A stretch of 5,203 nucleotides of DNA from Mollicutes bacterium (lineage in GTDB: Bacteria; Bacillota_I; Bacilli_A; RF39; UBA660): positions 1 through 5,203 of the forward strand of contig PWIL01000008.1 of the NCBI GenBank assembly GCA_003560455.1. The letters are read 5' to 3'. Position numbers and translations under genes: made by a program. Under the pieces are notes generated by a model. That model had not been told where the DNA came from, searched no databases, and saw nothing but the letters and a program-made list of their open reading frames with translations. Of this stretch, positions 1 through 5,203 are shown one piece after another (position 1 is the first letter of the stretch; each line of letters starts with the position of its first letter).

Positions 1-9
1 CTGGTTATT

Positions 10-37
10 CCAACCTCTAACATCCAACCTCAAATAT
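10..37. repeat. Second, degenerate copy of the heptad repeat, opposite orientation
   Basis: The plus strand reads CCAACCTCTAACATCCAACC here. On the minus strand this is three or so degenerate heptads of the form GAKGTTR (GAGGTTG, GATGTTA, GAGGTTG). It shares GATGTTAGAGGTT with the heptad vocabulary of the array at 3961-3988 but is inverted relative to it. It lies downstream of the 124-aa gene, again in a gap between genes. It is close to the window edge, so its full extent is not visible. Confidence 0.5.
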
Positions 38-75
38 CTGTCAGCATGAGAAGACACAGAAAAAAAGGGGTATGA

Positions 76-450
76 TTAAGCGGTTTGCTGCGGTGGCCCG
101 CGCGGAATGATGGGTTGCGTTCCATTCTCAGGAACGAAGGCGGGTATGGTAAGAATGGAAGACTGTTTTTTAGATTGTAACAGAAGCCCAATCAACAGTA
201 AAACAACAAATACCAGTCCTAAGCTATGCATCATCTCTGCCAGGAAAAGGTATTCTGCGTCGCTGTGTTCGTGGTCCTGAAAGGGGGTTCCCGGGATTAT
301 GCTGTTTGAGAAAGGGTGGGCGTGTTCAACGATGAAGCCGTCTTCCGTGATGTGGTAGTGCCAGTTGGCTGACTGGTTGAAATATAGGAACATCAGCGCC
401 GGAAGGGCAATGGTGACCAAAATTTTATTCCACGTAGTTGCTTTGTTCAT
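76..450 (-). CDS. Small histidine-rich protein with two predicted membrane helices, family not recognised
   Basis: This 124-aa reading frame starts at ATG 450 and ends at TAA 76. I do not recognise its family. Two hydrophobic stretches are visible, at about residues 9-24 and 76-92, which predicts a protein with two membrane helices. The segment between them carries three HxH pairs: H31/H33 (WHYH), H43/H45 (EHAH) and H60/H62 (DHEH), with several acidic residues nearby, and H75 lies at the edge of the second helix. With both ends inside the cell, this loop would face the periplasm and could bind a transition metal such as zinc or copper; that is inference from the histidines only. The tail after KK94-95 is rich in Pro and Gln and ends RGPPQQTA. 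The gene begins 80 bp after the SPOR segment and has a promoter-like TAnnTTTG box 24 bases before its start, so it may be transcribed separately from the secretion module. No metal-transport gene is visible beside it to support the guess. Confidence 0.75.
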   Translation of the reverse strand: MNKATTWNKILVTIALPALMFLYFNQSANWHYHITEDGFIVEHAHPFSNSIIPGTPFQDHEHSDAEYLFLAEMMHSLGLVFVVLLLIGLLLQSKKQSSILTIPAFVPENGTQPIIPRGPPQQTA

Positions 451-462
451 ATCTCAATCTGC

Positions 463-501
463 CAAATACGGATGCAAATTTACATGAATAACAAATACGG
501 A
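463..501. repeat. Direct repeat CAAATACGGA flanking the possible promoter box
   Basis: The 10-mer CAAATACGGA occurs at 463-472 and again, identical, at 492-501, with starts 29 bp apart. On the coding strand it reads TCCGTATTTG. The two copies bracket the TAAATTTG box at 475-482 and lie just before the 124-aa gene. This is a plausible layout for a regulator binding site, but neither copy is itself an inverted repeat and no regulator is encoded nearby, so its role is a guess. Confidence 0.45.
475..482 (-). promoter_or_regulatory. Possible Bacteroidota -7 promoter box (TAAATTTG)
   Basis: On the minus strand this reads TAAATTTG, a full match to the Bacteroidota sigma-ABfr -7 consensus TAnnTTTG. 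It ends 24 bases before the ATG at 450, a sensible place for a promoter of the 124-aa gene. I see no convincing TTG -33 element about 19 bases upstream, so the match could be chance in AT-rich sequence. It is the only full match I found in the three gaps upstream of complete genes. Confidence 0.4.
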
Positions 502-530
502 GAGAGGATGTTTTGATTTTTTAGTAATTT

Positions 531-779
531 TTACTCCACCAGTATCCAGGCTTGGGGGTTGACATTTAATCTGATGCTGGATAAAGCGGCTTCAGCATCA
601 GTCATAGAGGCATAAACACCATAACTTATTCGAAAAACTCCATTCTCTGTTCTTTTTAGAATGTTTGTATTGGTTTTGTAGTGAGTCTGAAGCCTATTAG
701 TTTCTGCTTCAGCTGCCTCCTTACTTGAAAAGCTACCTACAATTATATGATAGACTTTTTTAGGTGTTATCTGGTCTTT
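531..779 (-). CDS. SPOR domain in the -1 frame, probable C-terminal extension of the OmpA protein
   Basis: Translating the minus strand from 779 to the TAA at 533-531 gives 82 residues that form a complete SPOR domain (PF05036 type), the fold that binds peptidoglycan lacking stem peptides. Landmarks in order are YHIIVGSF (first strand), a helix SSKEAAEAETNRL, FRISYGVYAS (third strand), the helix TDAEAALSSIR and the closing NPQAWIL. The frame is closed upstream by a TGA at 794-792, and between that stop and the domain there is no ATG, GTG or TTG, so it cannot easily be an independent gene; it also lacks a signal peptide. Immediately upstream, the OmpA gene enters this frame by a -1 shift at a run of 12 A. 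The product would be 778 aa with SPOR at about residues 704-776. Domain identity is strong. Whether it is expressed by frameshift or split by a sequence error is open. Confidence 0.8.
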   Translation of the reverse strand, partial: KDQITPKKVYHIIVGSFSSKEAAEAETNRLQTHYKTNTNILKRTENGVFRISYGVYASMTDAEAALSSIRLNVNPQAWILVE

Positions 780-2866
780 TTTTTTTTTGATTCACTGAAA
801 ATATGACCCTTATCTGTTTGTTCTGATGTTTTCTGATCAACATGTGTTTCGGTCAGATCATGAGCTTCATTTGTTTCTGGTGTTTTCTGAAACAAACTGT
901 TATCATCGCTTCTGATCCTACGCCAGGAAATAGTTACCCTTCTCTCCCTTGCTGCCTCTATACTGTATACAGACCTTGCCAGGTCACGACTGTCGGCAGA
1001 CACATTGGGACTGGCGAGCGAATCACCAAAGGGGTTGTTTCCATAGTTCAGTAAGCCCAGATTGATGAATTGGCTCAAGGCGCCTTCTTCCCAGCTTTTC
1101 AGGAAGTTTTCAACGGATGCAAAACGACGTTTGGATAATGCCAGGTTGTAATTGCTGCTTGCCAGTGGACTGGCATGCGATGTAAAGGTAATGGTGTAAT
1201 GCCTGTTTTTTTGTAATTCCTCTTCCAGAAATTGAGACAATTGCGTTAACTCTTCCATTCCTTGCTGAACTTCTTGAAAAAATGTATCTAATTCTTCCCT
1301 TGTATTGATGCTTTTGTTGTAATAATCATCCCTTCGGGCCATAAAAGACTGGAATGTTTGTTCATAAGAGAGGTTCGTGACAGGTCTTGTTGACCGGGGA
1401 TCGGGCCTGTCGTTGTCAAAATAAACAATAAATTGTCCTTCGGGAAAAATCTCTTTTAGCAACAGGGTAAGCACAAATGTGCTGTCTCTTTTTATAAAAT
1501 CATTTGAATTAATGCTTTTGGACTCATATCCATCTTTTGAAATGCTGAATGCATACTCATGCATCTCTTTTCTTCCTGTATGCAGGAACCCCATGCCTTG
1601 TTCGGAGCTAAACAGTTCCCCTTCGGCCGGTTCCGCAGCGTATACCACTAAGACATTTTCCAGGGGCTGCCGGGTTTGTTCATCCAGCACTTCCACAAAA
1701 AAGTCATATTCAGGAATATGGATATTAAATGTGAAAAGATCATCTGTAAACCCCTGAAAGCTTCTGTTGGATGCAAAATACCCTGATCTACTGTCTTTAA
1801 AAGCAATGGAGAAGTCATCGTGATTGGTGTTAAAAGGTTCGGGTAGCAGATACCTGGTGTCATTTTGGACTACAACCAAATCAAGTCCGCCATTGGTTTC
1901 AATATGGTTTGTTGAATAGATAAGGTCTCCATCGGGGGATATTGCCGGGAAGACCTCATCGTAGGGTGAGTTGATCTCGGGGCCAAGGTTAACGGGTTCT
2001 TCCCAGCTTGTTCCGTTCCATTTTGCCTTATAGAGGTCAAACCCACCATAACCACCCTCCTTATTGGAAGAAAAGTAGAGTGTGCTGTCCGGGTCAGAGT
2101 AAAAGGGATGCTGTACGGAGAATTCTGTATCAAACAAAGGGAATCTTTTGCTGTCGCCCCACCTGTTTGCCTCCCTGACATAATAATCAAGGTAAAGGTT
2201 TTTTATTCCATCTGATGACTCTTTGAGATGATTTCTGGTAATGACAAACAGGTTTCCATCTTCCGATATGGCGATTGGGCCGTCGTGGTTTGGGGTGTTG
2301 ATATGTCTTGGCAGAGCATCGGGGAGATTTGCGCTGATGCAATCGTGAATAAAAGCATGGACGTTAAGAAAAGGGTTGCCTGTGAACAGGTATTGTTGGT
2401 TATCCTCTCCCCTGGATGAAGTAACAAACAGGATGTCTCTCCAGTAAAAAGGGGCAAAGTCTTCCTGGGGAGAGTTTGCACAGAATGTATTTACATCTAC
2501 AATCCAATCCAATTCATTGGAAAAGTATCCTGTGTTTTCTGCATAAGGCGATTGTTTTCCAATGCGCAAAGCAGCATGCTGGAAGTCGCGTTTCTGGTAG
2601 ATTGTCTCTATCTGCCCAAGAGCGTCGGCTCTTTGATACATTTCAAAAGCTCTTTGAAATTCACTTTTGACAAAAAGTGCCTCTGCATACTTTACGGTCA
2701 GGGAGGAATCTCCTCTTTGCAGTGCTCTTTGGTAGACTCTTTCCACCTGCTTTAGATCCAGTCCGATGATATTGTCCGTGGCCGTTCTGTATTGGGCATT
2801 GGCAATAAGAACAGGACACAAAAGTGTTAGCAGCAATAAGTATGATTTGCGTTGTATGGTTCTCAT
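767..2866 (-). CDS. TPR-PD40-OmpA family protein of a T9SS/PorP-SprF module
   Basis: This frame encodes 699 aa from ATG 2866. A signal peptide at 1-24 ends ANA|Q; Cys17 has no lipobox, so it is not an evident lipoprotein. A short TPR-like helical region follows (about 36-105), then PD40 beta-propeller repeats (about 195-380, with AISEDGNLFVITRN, LYFSSNKEGGYGGFDLY and FPAISPDGDLIYSTN), a carboxypeptidase-regulatory-like domain (about 387-470) and an OmpA-like domain (about 478-650). The OmpA part opens with VYFDNDRPDP and carries NLALSKRRFASV, where R581 is the usual peptidoglycan-binding Arg, but S566 sits where the partner Asp is expected. A polar linker (655-693) leads to KKKKTR and the stop. 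The A-rich leader AAAAAAAATATAGAAA precedes the ATG. The gene lies 79 bp after the porP-like gene with no visible promoter between, so co-transcription is likely. Its role is probably periplasmic, linking the outer-membrane assembly to the cell wall. The true product may extend into the SPOR segment by a -1 shift. Confidence 0.92.
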   Translation of the reverse strand: MRTIQRKSYLLLLTLLCPVLIANAQYRTATDNIIGLDLKQVERVYQRALQRGDSSLTVKYAEALFVKSEFQRAFEMYQRADALGQIETIYQKRDFQHAALRIGKQSPYAENTGYFSNELDWIVDVNTFCANSPQEDFAPFYWRDILFVTSSRGEDNQQYLFTGNPFLNVHAFIHDCISANLPDALPRHINTPNHDGPIAISEDGNLFVITRNHLKESSDGIKNLYLDYYVREANRWGDSKRFPLFDTEFSVQHPFYSDPDSTLYFSSNKEGGYGGFDLYKAKWNGTSWEEPVNLGPEINSPYDEVFPAISPDGDLIYSTNHIETNGGLDLVVVQNDTRYLLPEPFNTNHDDFSIAFKDSRSGYFASNRSFQGFTDDLFTFNIHIPEYDFFVEVLDEQTRQPLENVLVVYAAEPAEGELFSSEQGMGFLHTGRKEMHEYAFSISKDGYESKSINSNDFIKRDSTFVLTLLLKEIFPEGQFIVYFDNDRPDPRSTRPVTNLSYEQTFQSFMARRDDYYNKSINTREELDTFFQEVQQGMEELTQLSQFLEEELQKNRHYTITFTSHASPLASSNYNLALSKRRFASVENFLKSWEEGALSQFINLGLLNYGNNPFGDSLASPNVSADSRDLARSVYSIEAARERRVTISWRRIRSDDNSLFQKTPETNEAHDLTETHVDQKTSEQTDKGHIFSESKKKKTR
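776..788 (-). other. A12-G homopolymer, candidate -1 slippery site
   Basis: The minus strand has twelve consecutive A followed by G (788 to 776). In the OmpA gene's frame this is read as TCA, three AAA codons and AAG, then ACC AGA TAA. The last seven bases before ACC are therefore A AAA AAG, which matches the X XXY YYZ form of efficient bacterial -1 slippery heptamers such as that of E. coli dnaX. A -1 slip gives AAA GAC and enters the SPOR frame. The only downstream stem I can see is weak: five pairs, 765-761 with 739-735, starting 10 bases past the site with a 21-base loop. Polymerase slippage on A12, or a base miscount in the assembly, would have the same effect. Confidence 0.7.
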
Positions 2867-2945
2867 TTTCTATATTTTTTTTCAGGTTCGACCCTGCAAT
2901 TTTTTTGATTTTGTTTCACAAGCTTAATATACTGTTGAATAGGAT

Positions 2946-3893
2946 TTAGAAAAAGTATCTTGGCGACCGGAACCTGTCTTTTTGCTCGCCCCAGATAAAT
3001 CTCAGTGATACTTCATGGGTTTGCTTTGTGACAATGTTCAGGTTATTGGTTGGATGTTCAAACACATATCCAAAATACCAATTTTCACCCAATTGCAATC
3101 CGATAAGAAAGCCTAAAGCATCCACCCAGCCATCTGACAGGTTTGATTTAAGTAGGGGTCCAAAGGAAAATACATCATCAAATACAAACATGGTATTCAT
3201 ATCAAGCTGCAGAGGGGCATCATCGGCATATTTAAGCAAAGTACTTGGCACAAATACAATGGAGTGGGAGAGTGGGATATTCGTGCCGGCATAAGCAAAC
3301 AGGTGGCGGTTTTTTTCATTAAAAAACAGGTAGTTACCCGGATCATAGATTTGCATGTCTTTGCCAAACACCCTTGGCATTGCCAAACCAAAGAAGGACC
3401 TTTGCGAGGATAACAACAGGCCGGCGCCTGCATTGAGTAGTATCCCGGAAGTAATGTTTTCAGCGAAGTAAGGGTCTCCGGGTTCAAGGTGTTCAAGTTT
3501 TCTGAAATTAAAGTTATGGTTTGAGGCCATTACCCTGATTCCTGCCGAGAGCCTCCAACTGTCAGATAGCCTGGCGTGGTATGCCAGGTCTGCCTGCAGC
3601 TGGAAATGTTCCTCAATGCCGAGTTTGTCCTGATACAACCCGACAGCCAGGCCCAATTGCCGGGGAAGCTTTAGGTTTACATATGCCGTATTGGTATTGG
3701 GAGCTCCCTTGATACCAACAAACTGGAAGCGTGACAGCACACCCCATTGGCTTAATTTCTCTGCACCGGCCTGTGCAGGGTTCAATACAGAGCTGTTAAA
3801 GATGTATTGCCCGTACATGGGTTCCTGTTGGGCCTGAGCCAATGAGGCGATCAGCAGTCCTGCCAGGGCAATGATTATTCTTATCTTTTTCAT
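2946..3893 (-). CDS. PorP/SprF family type IX secretion system membrane protein
   Basis: This complete 315-aa protein matches the PorP/SprF family (PF11751, about 300-350 aa). The signal peptide (1-21, ending LAQA) is followed by the family hallmark QEPMYGQYIFNSSVLNPAQAG at about 23-43, then alternating amphipathic stretches typical of an outer-membrane beta-barrel, such as GLAVGLYQDKLG and WYFGYVFEH. It ends HEVSLRFIWG and SPRYFF, with an aromatic terminus as expected for barrel insertion. In Flavobacterium johnsoniae SprF is needed for secretion or surface attachment of the adhesin SprB, and other PorP/SprF copies are paired with type B sorting-domain substrates. The adhesin ending 256 bp upstream is the obvious candidate partner. 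Such genomes usually carry many paralogues, so I give no specific symbol. The start at 3893 is supported by the signal peptide beginning directly there. No clear promoter box was found upstream. Confidence 0.95.
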   Translation of the reverse strand: MKKIRIIIALAGLLIASLAQAQQEPMYGQYIFNSSVLNPAQAGAEKLSQWGVLSRFQFVGIKGAPNTNTAYVNLKLPRQLGLAVGLYQDKLGIEEHFQLQADLAYHARLSDSWRLSAGIRVMASNHNFNFRKLEHLEPGDPYFAENITSGILLNAGAGLLLSSQRSFFGLAMPRVFGKDMQIYDPGNYLFFNEKNRHLFAYAGTNIPLSHSIVFVPSTLLKYADDAPLQLDMNTMFVFDDVFSFGPLLKSNLSDGWVDALGFLIGLQLGENWYFGYVFEHPTNNLNIVTKQTHEVSLRFIWGEQKDRFRSPRYFF

Positions 3894-4149
3894 GCGTTTA
3901 TAATTTCGTAGGTGTTTGAATGTCTGCGTTTTGTGTTTATGCCTAAGATGCCGAATGGATGTTAGAAGTTAGAGGTTAGATGTTAGATTTTCTTTTTTCT
4001 CACCTCTCCCCTCTAACTCCTATCTTCTTCCTTCGAGCTTACTTATAATCATCCCCCTGTGTGTCAAAAATCTTCGACATGGGTGTTTCATTATTCTATA
4101 CTTTGGTTTGACATGTCATGTCCTGTCGTTATTATTGTGATCCTGTGGA
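3894..4149. other. 256-bp intergenic region between adhesin and porP-like gene
   Basis: No coding sequence is supported here. Besides the heptad array it holds an 8-bp palindrome GACATGTC (4110-4117) and one side of the short stem that covers the adhesin's stop codon. I found no full TAnnTTTG box on the minus strand; the closest, GATTTTTG at 4072-4065, has one mismatch and no matching -33 element. Whether the porP-like gene has its own promoter here or is read through from the adhesin gene is undecided. Confidence 0.6.
3961..4022. repeat. GTTAGAN heptad tandem array with inverted half
   Basis: Four tandem heptamers GTTAGAA, GTTAGAG, GTTAGAT and GTTAGAT fill 3961-3988. After a T-rich spacer an inverted partial copy follows at about 4003-4022. 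AGTTAGAGG at 3967-3975 is the exact reverse complement of CCTCTAACT at 4010-4018, and the pairing extends to 13 positions with one mismatch (3963-3975 with 4010-4022). The array sits between the adhesin and porP-like genes and could fold as a hairpin with a loop of about 34 bases. A degenerate copy occurs at 10-37, so this looks like a dispersed intergenic repeat. I cannot name a family. Confidence 0.65.
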
Positions 4150-4152
4150 TCA
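4138..4152 (-). other. Short perfect stem overlapping the adhesin stop codon
   Basis: The minus strand reads TGATCC ACA GGATCA, a perfect 6-bp stem with a 3-base loop whose first three bases are the adhesin's TGA stop. No T-run follows on the minus strand, so it is not a standard Rho-independent terminator. It might affect termination or protect the transcript's 3' end, or it may be chance. Confidence 0.35.
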
Positions 4153-5203
4153 TCTGCCCAGATAAATAAAGCCTGATAATGGGTCCAGGTTTGGATCCAA
4201 CTGAATGATCCAGTAGTAGGTTCCAGCCGGTAGTTTTCCATCGGACTCTGTGAGTATTCTTCCCCTGTTTGGCGTTCCATCCCAGTCATTTTCATATGGC
4301 CGGGCTTCATAAACGAGGGTTCCCCAGCGATTAAAGACCTGTACTTTGTTGTTTGGGTACCTTTGCAATCCGTTGATAATCCAGATGTCATTGAAGCCGC
4401 TTCGGTTCATGGAGATGCCTTCAGGTACCCTGACCTCACAGTCTTCGTGTTGGTATCCGATTTCAAATTCATACACATGGACGCAGTTATTGGCATCGGC
4501 AATAGTCACTTCATACAACCCACCGGGCATGTTATTTAGCGATCGGGTTGTCCGACCATTGTTCCATAGGTATTCATACGGAGGAACACCACCTATGATT
4601 GTAAAGTCAATTGATCCCAGGGAGTCTTCCTTACACAATACGTCTTCAATCATAATATCGATTAAAAACAATGCTGGTGGTTCTGTGATTTCTTCCTGTA
4701 TGGAGAGTTCACAACCATTGGCATCTGTAATCTGAAGCGTATAAATTCCTGCAAATACATTTTCAAGGTTTTGTGAAGTATCGCCATTGCTCCACAAGAA
4801 TGTATATGGAGGAGTCCCATCATAAACATCCACCAGAATTGACCCTGAAGCTTCCCCGTTGCATGATACATTGGAGACCAGCGTCATGGCATCCAATTGT
4901 GCATCTGGTTGTGCAATGGTAACGGTTGTTTCTGCAGTACTGCCCAACGCATCTGTAGCCATCACCACGTAGGTTCCGGCAGGCAATTGGTAGGCTGTTG
5001 CTCCGGTTCGAACAGGATCGGTATACCAAATATAGCTGTAAGGGGGTAATCCACCTATTGCTTCAACAGTGGCAATGCCGGTATGTTCGCCATGACAAAG
5101 CACATGATCCACAGAAACAATATGTAATTCCATATCTCTGATTACCGTGACCTCGGCAGGATTACTTTCTACAGGATCAGTTTGGTCACTTTCCGCGATG
5201 GCC
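4150..5203 (-). CDS. T9SS type B substrate, SprB-repeat adhesin-like protein (5' partial)
   Basis: The frame is open to the right edge of the window, so the gene starts outside it; the ATG at 5133 is internal. About 350 codons are visible, ending in TGA 4152-4150. Three SprB-type repeats follow each other, with the hallmarks LCHGEHTG...GGLPPYSYIWY, SCNGEASGSI...DGTPPYTFLWSNG and LCKEDSLGSI...GGVPPYEYLWNNG. The last 96 residues form a gliding-motility-associated C-terminal domain (CHU_C, PF13585/TIGR04131), with GFNDIWIINGL, VQVFNRWGTLVYEA, NDWDG and LPAGTYYWII, ending GFIYLGR. This domain is the T9SS type B sorting signal, so the protein should cross the outer membrane and be displayed or released. 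Conserved lines are degenerate at the domain's start (ISMNRSGFND instead of the usual FSPNGDGxND). The porP-like gene follows in the same direction and is its likely partner. Its ligand or function cannot be told from this part. Confidence 0.93.
   Translation of the reverse strand, partial: AIAESDQTDPVESNPAEVTVIRDMELHIVSVDHVLCHGEHTGIATVEAIGGLPPYSYIWYTDPVRTGATAYQLPAGTYVVMATDALGSTAETTVTIAQPDAQLDAMTLVSNVSCNGEASGSILVDVYDGTPPYTFLWSNGDTSQNLENVFAGIYTLQITDANGCELSIQEEITEPPALFLIDIMIEDVLCKEDSLGSIDFTIIGGVPPYEYLWNNGRTTRSLNNMPGGLYEVTIADANNCVHVYEFEIGYQHEDCEVRVPEGISMNRSGFNDIWIINGLQRYPNNKVQVFNRWGTLVYEARPYENDWDGTPNRGRILTESDGKLPAGTYYWIIQLDPNLDPLSGFIYLGR
4453..5133 (-). repeat. Three consecutive SprB-type protein repeats
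   Basis: At protein level the adhesin shows three repeat units of about 70-78 residues, coded at roughly 5133-4900, 4899-4669 and 4668-4453. Each follows the pattern V-x-C-x-G/E ... G-S-I/A-T ... G-x-P-P-Y-x-Y/F-x-W ... G-x-Y-x-V/L-x-I/A-x-D-A. The DNA of the units has diverged, so this is not a recent tandem duplication. More units may lie beyond the right edge. Confidence 0.85.

Noticed and set aside
60..101. Rho-independent terminator after the 124-aa gene
   Set aside because: There is a T7 run on the minus strand (66-60), but the only nearby stem (GCGG/CCGC at 90-101) is 4 bp, lies within the gene and is too far away.
523..535. AGTAA-TTT-TTACT hairpin at the SPOR stop codon as a terminator
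   Set aside because: It is a weak AT-only type of stem and is followed by A rather than T on the minus strand.
531..791. SPOR segment as an independent small gene
   Set aside because: No ATG, GTG or TTG lies between the upstream stop and the domain, and there is no signal peptide; the only in-frame ATG is near the end of the domain.
842..1054. Plus-strand frames opposite the OmpA gene, this and several similar ones
   Set aside because: All are antisense to a gene with clear domains and none has a recognisable motif.
2795..2866. Lipoprotein signal for the OmpA protein at Cys17
   Set aside because: The residues before Cys17 (LTLL) do not fit the lipobox, while ANA|Q at 24/25 fits a signal peptidase I site.
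2883..2896. Hairpin CAGG-TTCGAC-CCTG followed on the plus strand by a T-run, as a terminator
   Set aside because: The stem is only 4 bp, the T-run is on the wrong strand for minus-strand transcripts, and it lies in the short leader before the OmpA gene.
3961..4022. CRISPR array
   Set aside because: The repeats are 7-bp tandem heptads with no spacers, and no cas gene is present.
4116..4391. Minus-strand 91-aa frame overlapping the adhesin's end
   Set aside because: It overlaps the CHU_C domain in another frame and its translation is low in structure; a shadow frame.
4346..4735. Plus-strand 129-aa open frame inside the adhesin gene
   Set aside because: It lies antisense to well-supported SprB and CHU_C domains and shows no recognisable domain; it is a shadow frame.

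Overview
The window looks like a chromosomal fragment of a Bacteroidota species. The evidence is a type IX secretion system (T9SS) type B C-terminal sorting domain, SprB-type repeats, a PorP/SprF-family outer-membrane protein and a TPR-PD40-OmpA protein, with A-rich leaders rather than Shine-Dalgarno sites before the starts. The order or genus cannot be fixed from the sequence. All supported genes lie on the minus strand, so transcription runs from right to left.

Layout in transcription order: (1) 5203-4150, the 3' end of a large secreted adhesin-like protein whose 5' part is outside the window, with three SprB-type repeats and a gliding-motility-associated C-terminal (CHU_C) domain. (2) 4149-3894, a 256-bp gap holding a GTTAGAN heptad repeat array with an inverted half. 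(3) 3893-2946, a PorP/SprF-family protein. (4) 2866-767, a 699-aa signal peptide-TPR-PD40-regulatory domain-OmpA protein. (5) 779-531, a well-conserved SPOR domain with no start codon of its own, in the -1 frame relative to gene 4 and joined to it across a run of 12 A. (6) 450-76, a 124-aa histidine-rich membrane protein that I do not recognise. (7) 75-1, a tail with a second copy of the heptad repeat, in the opposite orientation.

Genes 1, 3 and 4 form a known kind of module: a T9SS type B substrate, a PorP/SprF protein thought to hold or help deliver it at the outer membrane, and a periplasmic PD40/OmpA protein likely to tie the assembly to peptidoglycan. The most interesting observation is the junction of genes 4 and 5. 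The zero frame reads A AAA AAG and then stops two codons later. A -1 shift there gives a 778-aa product that gains a complete SPOR domain, a second peptidoglycan-binding fold. The possibilities are programmed -1 frameshifting, transcriptional slippage on the A-run, or a one-base homopolymer error in the assembly. The sequence alone cannot separate these, but the SPOR segment does not look decayed.
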